A DNA stretch of 8,143 nucleotides from Paenibacillus sp. GTDB lineage: Bacteria > Bacillota > Bacilli > Paenibacillales > NBRC-103111. Location of the stretch: positions 1 through 8,143 of the forward strand of contig JARBUQ010000185.1 of assembly GCA_029239545.1 (NCBI GenBank), given 5' to 3'. Positions 6,057 to 8,143 of the stretch are shown here, piece after piece; position 1 is the stretch's first letter, and each line of letters begins with the position of its first letter. The notes under the pieces were generated by a model. That model searched no databases. It saw only the letters and a program-made list of their open reading frames with translations, and was not told the DNA's origin. The position numbers and the translations under genes were made by a program.

Positions 6057-8143
6057 ATGGGACCGAATAAGCCAAAGGTGCGTAAACTTCCTCTGCTGCC
6101 GCTGCGCGGATTGCTTGTATACCCAAGCATGGTGCTGCATTTGGACGTAGGCCGTGAGAAGTCCGTAAAAGCGCTGGATCAGGCGATGGTAGAGGATAGC
6201 ATGATTCTGCTGTGCTCACAATCCGAGATCAATATTGAAGATCCGGCCAAGGACGACATTTACCGTATCGGTACAATTGCCAAGGTCAGACAGATGCTTA
6301 AGCTGCCGAATGGCACTATACGTGTGCTCGTCGAAGGAATTATGCGTGCCGAGATCGTTGATTTCCTGGCCCATTCCGAGTACTACATGGTTATGGCCAA
6401 GGAGCTGCCAGAGCAGGAAACTTCCGATTCGGAAACAGATGCTCTGATGAGAACCGTTCTAAGCCAGTTCGAGCACTACATCAATTTGTCCAAGAAGGTA
6501 ACGCCAGAGACACTCGCTGCCGTATCCGATATTGATGAGCCAGGGCGTCTTGCAGACGTCATTACGAGTCATTTGTCGTTAAAAATAAAAGATAAACAGG
6601 ACATCCTTGAGACAGTTGACGTTCGCATGCGTCTGGAGAAGCTGCTCGGTTTCTTGAACAATGAGCGCGAAGTGCTGGAGCTGGAACGTAAAATCAATCA
6701 AAGAGTCAAGAAACAGATGGAAAAGACGCAGAAGGAATATTACCTGCGTGAACAGATGAAGGCGATACAGAAAGAACTGGGCGAAAAGGAAGGCCGTGCG
6801 GGCGAGGTTGAGGAATTGCGCACGCAGATGGAAGAAGCCGAGCTGCCTGAGAAAGTACGGGAGAAGGTCGAGAAGGAAATCGATCGTCTGGAGAAAATGC
6901 CGGCAACGTCTGCTGAGGGCGCTGTTATCCGTAATTATCTCGATTGGCTGCTTGCACTTCCGTGGTCGAAGCATACCGAGGACGATCTGGATATCAAGAA
7001 AGCCGAAGATATTCTGAACGAGGATCATTACGGTCTTGAGAAGCCCAAGGAGCGAGTGTTGGAGTACTTGGCGGTTCAGAAGCTTGTGCAGAAAATGAAG
7101 GGACCGATCCTTTGTCTTGTAGGACCTCCAGGGGTGGGGAAAACTTCTATTGCCCGTTCAATCGCGCGTTCACTCAACCGGAAGTTCATTCGGATATCAC
7201 TTGGCGGTGTAAGAGATGAAGCTGAGATTCGCGGGCATCGCCGCACTTATGTGGGGGCTATGCCGGGCCGAATCGTGCAAGGGCTTAAGAATGCGGGCAG
7301 CCATAACCCTGTTATGCTGCTGGATGAGATCGACAAGATGTCGATGGACTTCCGCGGAGATCCTTCCTCGGCACTGCTTGAGGTACTCGATCCGGAGCAA
7401 AACAGCACTTTTAGCGATCATTATATCGAATTGCCGTTCGACTTATCCAATGTGATGTTCGTGACAACTGCAAACGCTGCGCACAACATTCCGCGCCCTC
7501 TTCTGGACCGGATGGAGCTTTTGTACATTCCTGGTTATACAGAGCTTGAGAAGCTGCAGATCGCGAAGAAATATTTGCTACCTAAGCAAATCAGGGAGCA
7601 TGGGCTGCAAGAGGATCAGTTGGAAGTGGAAGAGGATACATTGATGAAGCTGATCCGGGACTACACACGGGAAGCTGGCGTTCGTAATCTAGAGCAGCAG
7701 GTGGCAAGCTTGTGCAGAAAGTCAGCCAAGGCCATTGTTTCGGGGGAAAAGACGAGTATTCATATCGATGATACCGTATTATCGGAATATTTGGGACCTG
7801 CCAAATACAGAGTTCATTTGGCCGAGGAGAACGATCAAATTGGCGCAGTAACCGGTCTGGCTTGGACCGAAGTCGGCGGCGACACGCTTGTGATAGAAGT
7901 GACCGTCATGCCTGGCAATGGCAAGCTGACGCTGACAGGCAAGCTGGGTGATGTGATGAAGGAGTCGGCCCAAGCCGCCTTCAGCTACACACGCTCAAGA
8001 GCCGAGCAACTGCATATTCCGGTAGATTTTCATGAGAAGAATGACATTCATATTCACATTCCTGAGGGAGCTATTCCCAAGGATGGACCGTCCGCGGGGA
8101 TTACGATGGCTACCGCTTTAATCTCTGCGCTCTCTAATACTCC
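6057..8143 (+). CDS. lonA: ATP-dependent protease LonA (3' end beyond the window)
   Basis: Cytosolic homohexameric AAA+ protease that degrades misfolded and selected regulatory proteins. About 695 codons are present, uninterrupted; full-length LonA is usually near 775-800 aa, so roughly 80-100 residues are missing at the window edge. The N-terminal substrate domain starts at KLPLLPLRGLLVYPSMV and runs to about residue 205. A long charged helical stretch (about 190-285, rich in EKL, QKE and EEL) links to the AAA+ module. That module has Walker A GPPGVGKT (356-363), Walker B Asp423-Glu424 (VMLLDEIDKM) and the RRTYVGAMPGRI loop. The protease domain contains TEVGGDTLVIE and the catalytic Ser679 in DGPSAG (TCC at 8091-8093). 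The partner lysine, expected near residue 722, is outside the window. A GGGAGG ribosome site lies 8 nt before the ATG. It follows lonB by 178 bp with its own candidate promoter, the same lonB-lonA order as in Bacillus. Confidence 0.97.
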   Translation, partial: MGPNKPKVRKLPLLPLRGLLVYPSMVLHLDVGREKSVKALDQAMVEDSMILLCSQSEINIEDPAKDDIYRIGTIAKVRQMLKLPNGTIRVLVEGIMRAEIVDFLAHSEYYMVMAKELPEQETSDSETDALMRTVLSQFEHYINLSKKVTPETLAAVSDIDEPGRLADVITSHLSLKIKDKQDILETVDVRMRLEKLLGFLNNEREVLELERKINQRVKKQMEKTQKEYYLREQMKAIQKELGEKEGRAGEVEELRTQMEEAELPEKVREKVEKEIDRLEKMPATSAEGAVIRNYLDWLLALPWSKHTEDDLDIKKAEDILNEDHYGLEKPKERVLEYLAVQKLVQKMKGPILCLVGPPGVGKTSIARSIARSLNRKFIRISLGGVRDEAEIRGHRRTYVGAMPGRIVQGLKNAGSHNPVMLLDEIDKMSMDFRGDPSSALLEVLDPEQNSTFSDHYIELPFDLSNVMFVTTANAAHNIPRPLLDRMELLYIPGYTELEKLQIAKKYLLPKQIREHGLQEDQLEVEEDTLMKLIRDYTREAGVRNLEQQVASLCRKSAKAIVSGEKTSIHIDDTVLSEYLGPAKYRVHLAEENDQIGAVTGLAWTEVGGDTLVIEVTVMPGNGKLTLTGKLGDVMKESAQAAFSYTRSRAEQLHIPVDFHEKNDIHIHIPEGAIPKDGPSAGITMATALISALSNT

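Noticed and set aside
6579..7028. Minus-strand open frame of 149 codons inside lonA.
   Set aside because: It is antisense to a continuous, motif-rich LonA frame. Its Leu/Phe-rich product reflects the complement of Glu/Lys codons, and no ribosome site or domain was seen.
8091..8143. LonA lacking its catalytic lysine.
   Set aside because: The window simply ends about 16 codons after the catalytic serine; the lysine is expected about 43 residues after it.

Overview
The window carries a low-to-moderate GC Firmicute chromosome segment, most likely from an endospore former of the Paenibacillaceae (Paenibacillus or a close relative). The reasons are strong AGGAGG-type ribosome sites, ClpP/ClpX/Lon proteins that read like Bacillales orthologs, and a sporulation-type membrane LonB next to LonA. 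The genus is inference from remembered protein similarity; no database was searched. Everything recognisable is housekeeping or sporulation-associated. I found no mobile element, CRISPR array, RNA gene or clearly new system.

Layout. Bases 35-622 hold clpP and 637-1914 hold clpX, 14 bp apart, so the two-part ClpXP protease is encoded as a unit. A 113-base gap (1915-2027) that can fold into a branched RNA leads into ispG (2028-3140), the iron-sulfur enzyme of the penultimate MEP isoprenoid step. Facing it on the minus strand is a secreted or membrane-anchored Amidase_3 peptidoglycan amidase (3141-3908); the two stop codons touch. A divergent 257-bp spacer (3909-4165) with a possible forespore promoter separates the amidase from lonB (4166-5878). 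A 178-bp spacer with a likely sigma-A promoter and a long-range stem then leads to lonA (6057 to the window edge). lonA is cut off by the window end just after its catalytic serine.

How they fit. Four of the six genes encode ATP-dependent proteolysis: ClpX unfoldase, ClpP peptidase, membrane LonB and cytosolic LonA. In Bacillus subtilis clpX-lonB-lonA are adjacent and clpP lies elsewhere. Here clpP sits with clpX, as in many other bacteria, and ispG plus the amidase lie between clpX and the lon pair. The amidase is divergent from lonB, which is a forespore gene in B. subtilis, so a link to sporulation is possible but unproven. The most interesting non-coding signals are the ispG leader that can mask its own strong Shine-Dalgarno, the 14-bp hairpin inside the amidase 3' end just past ispG, and the structured lonA leader with an upstream open frame ending 2 nt before lonA.
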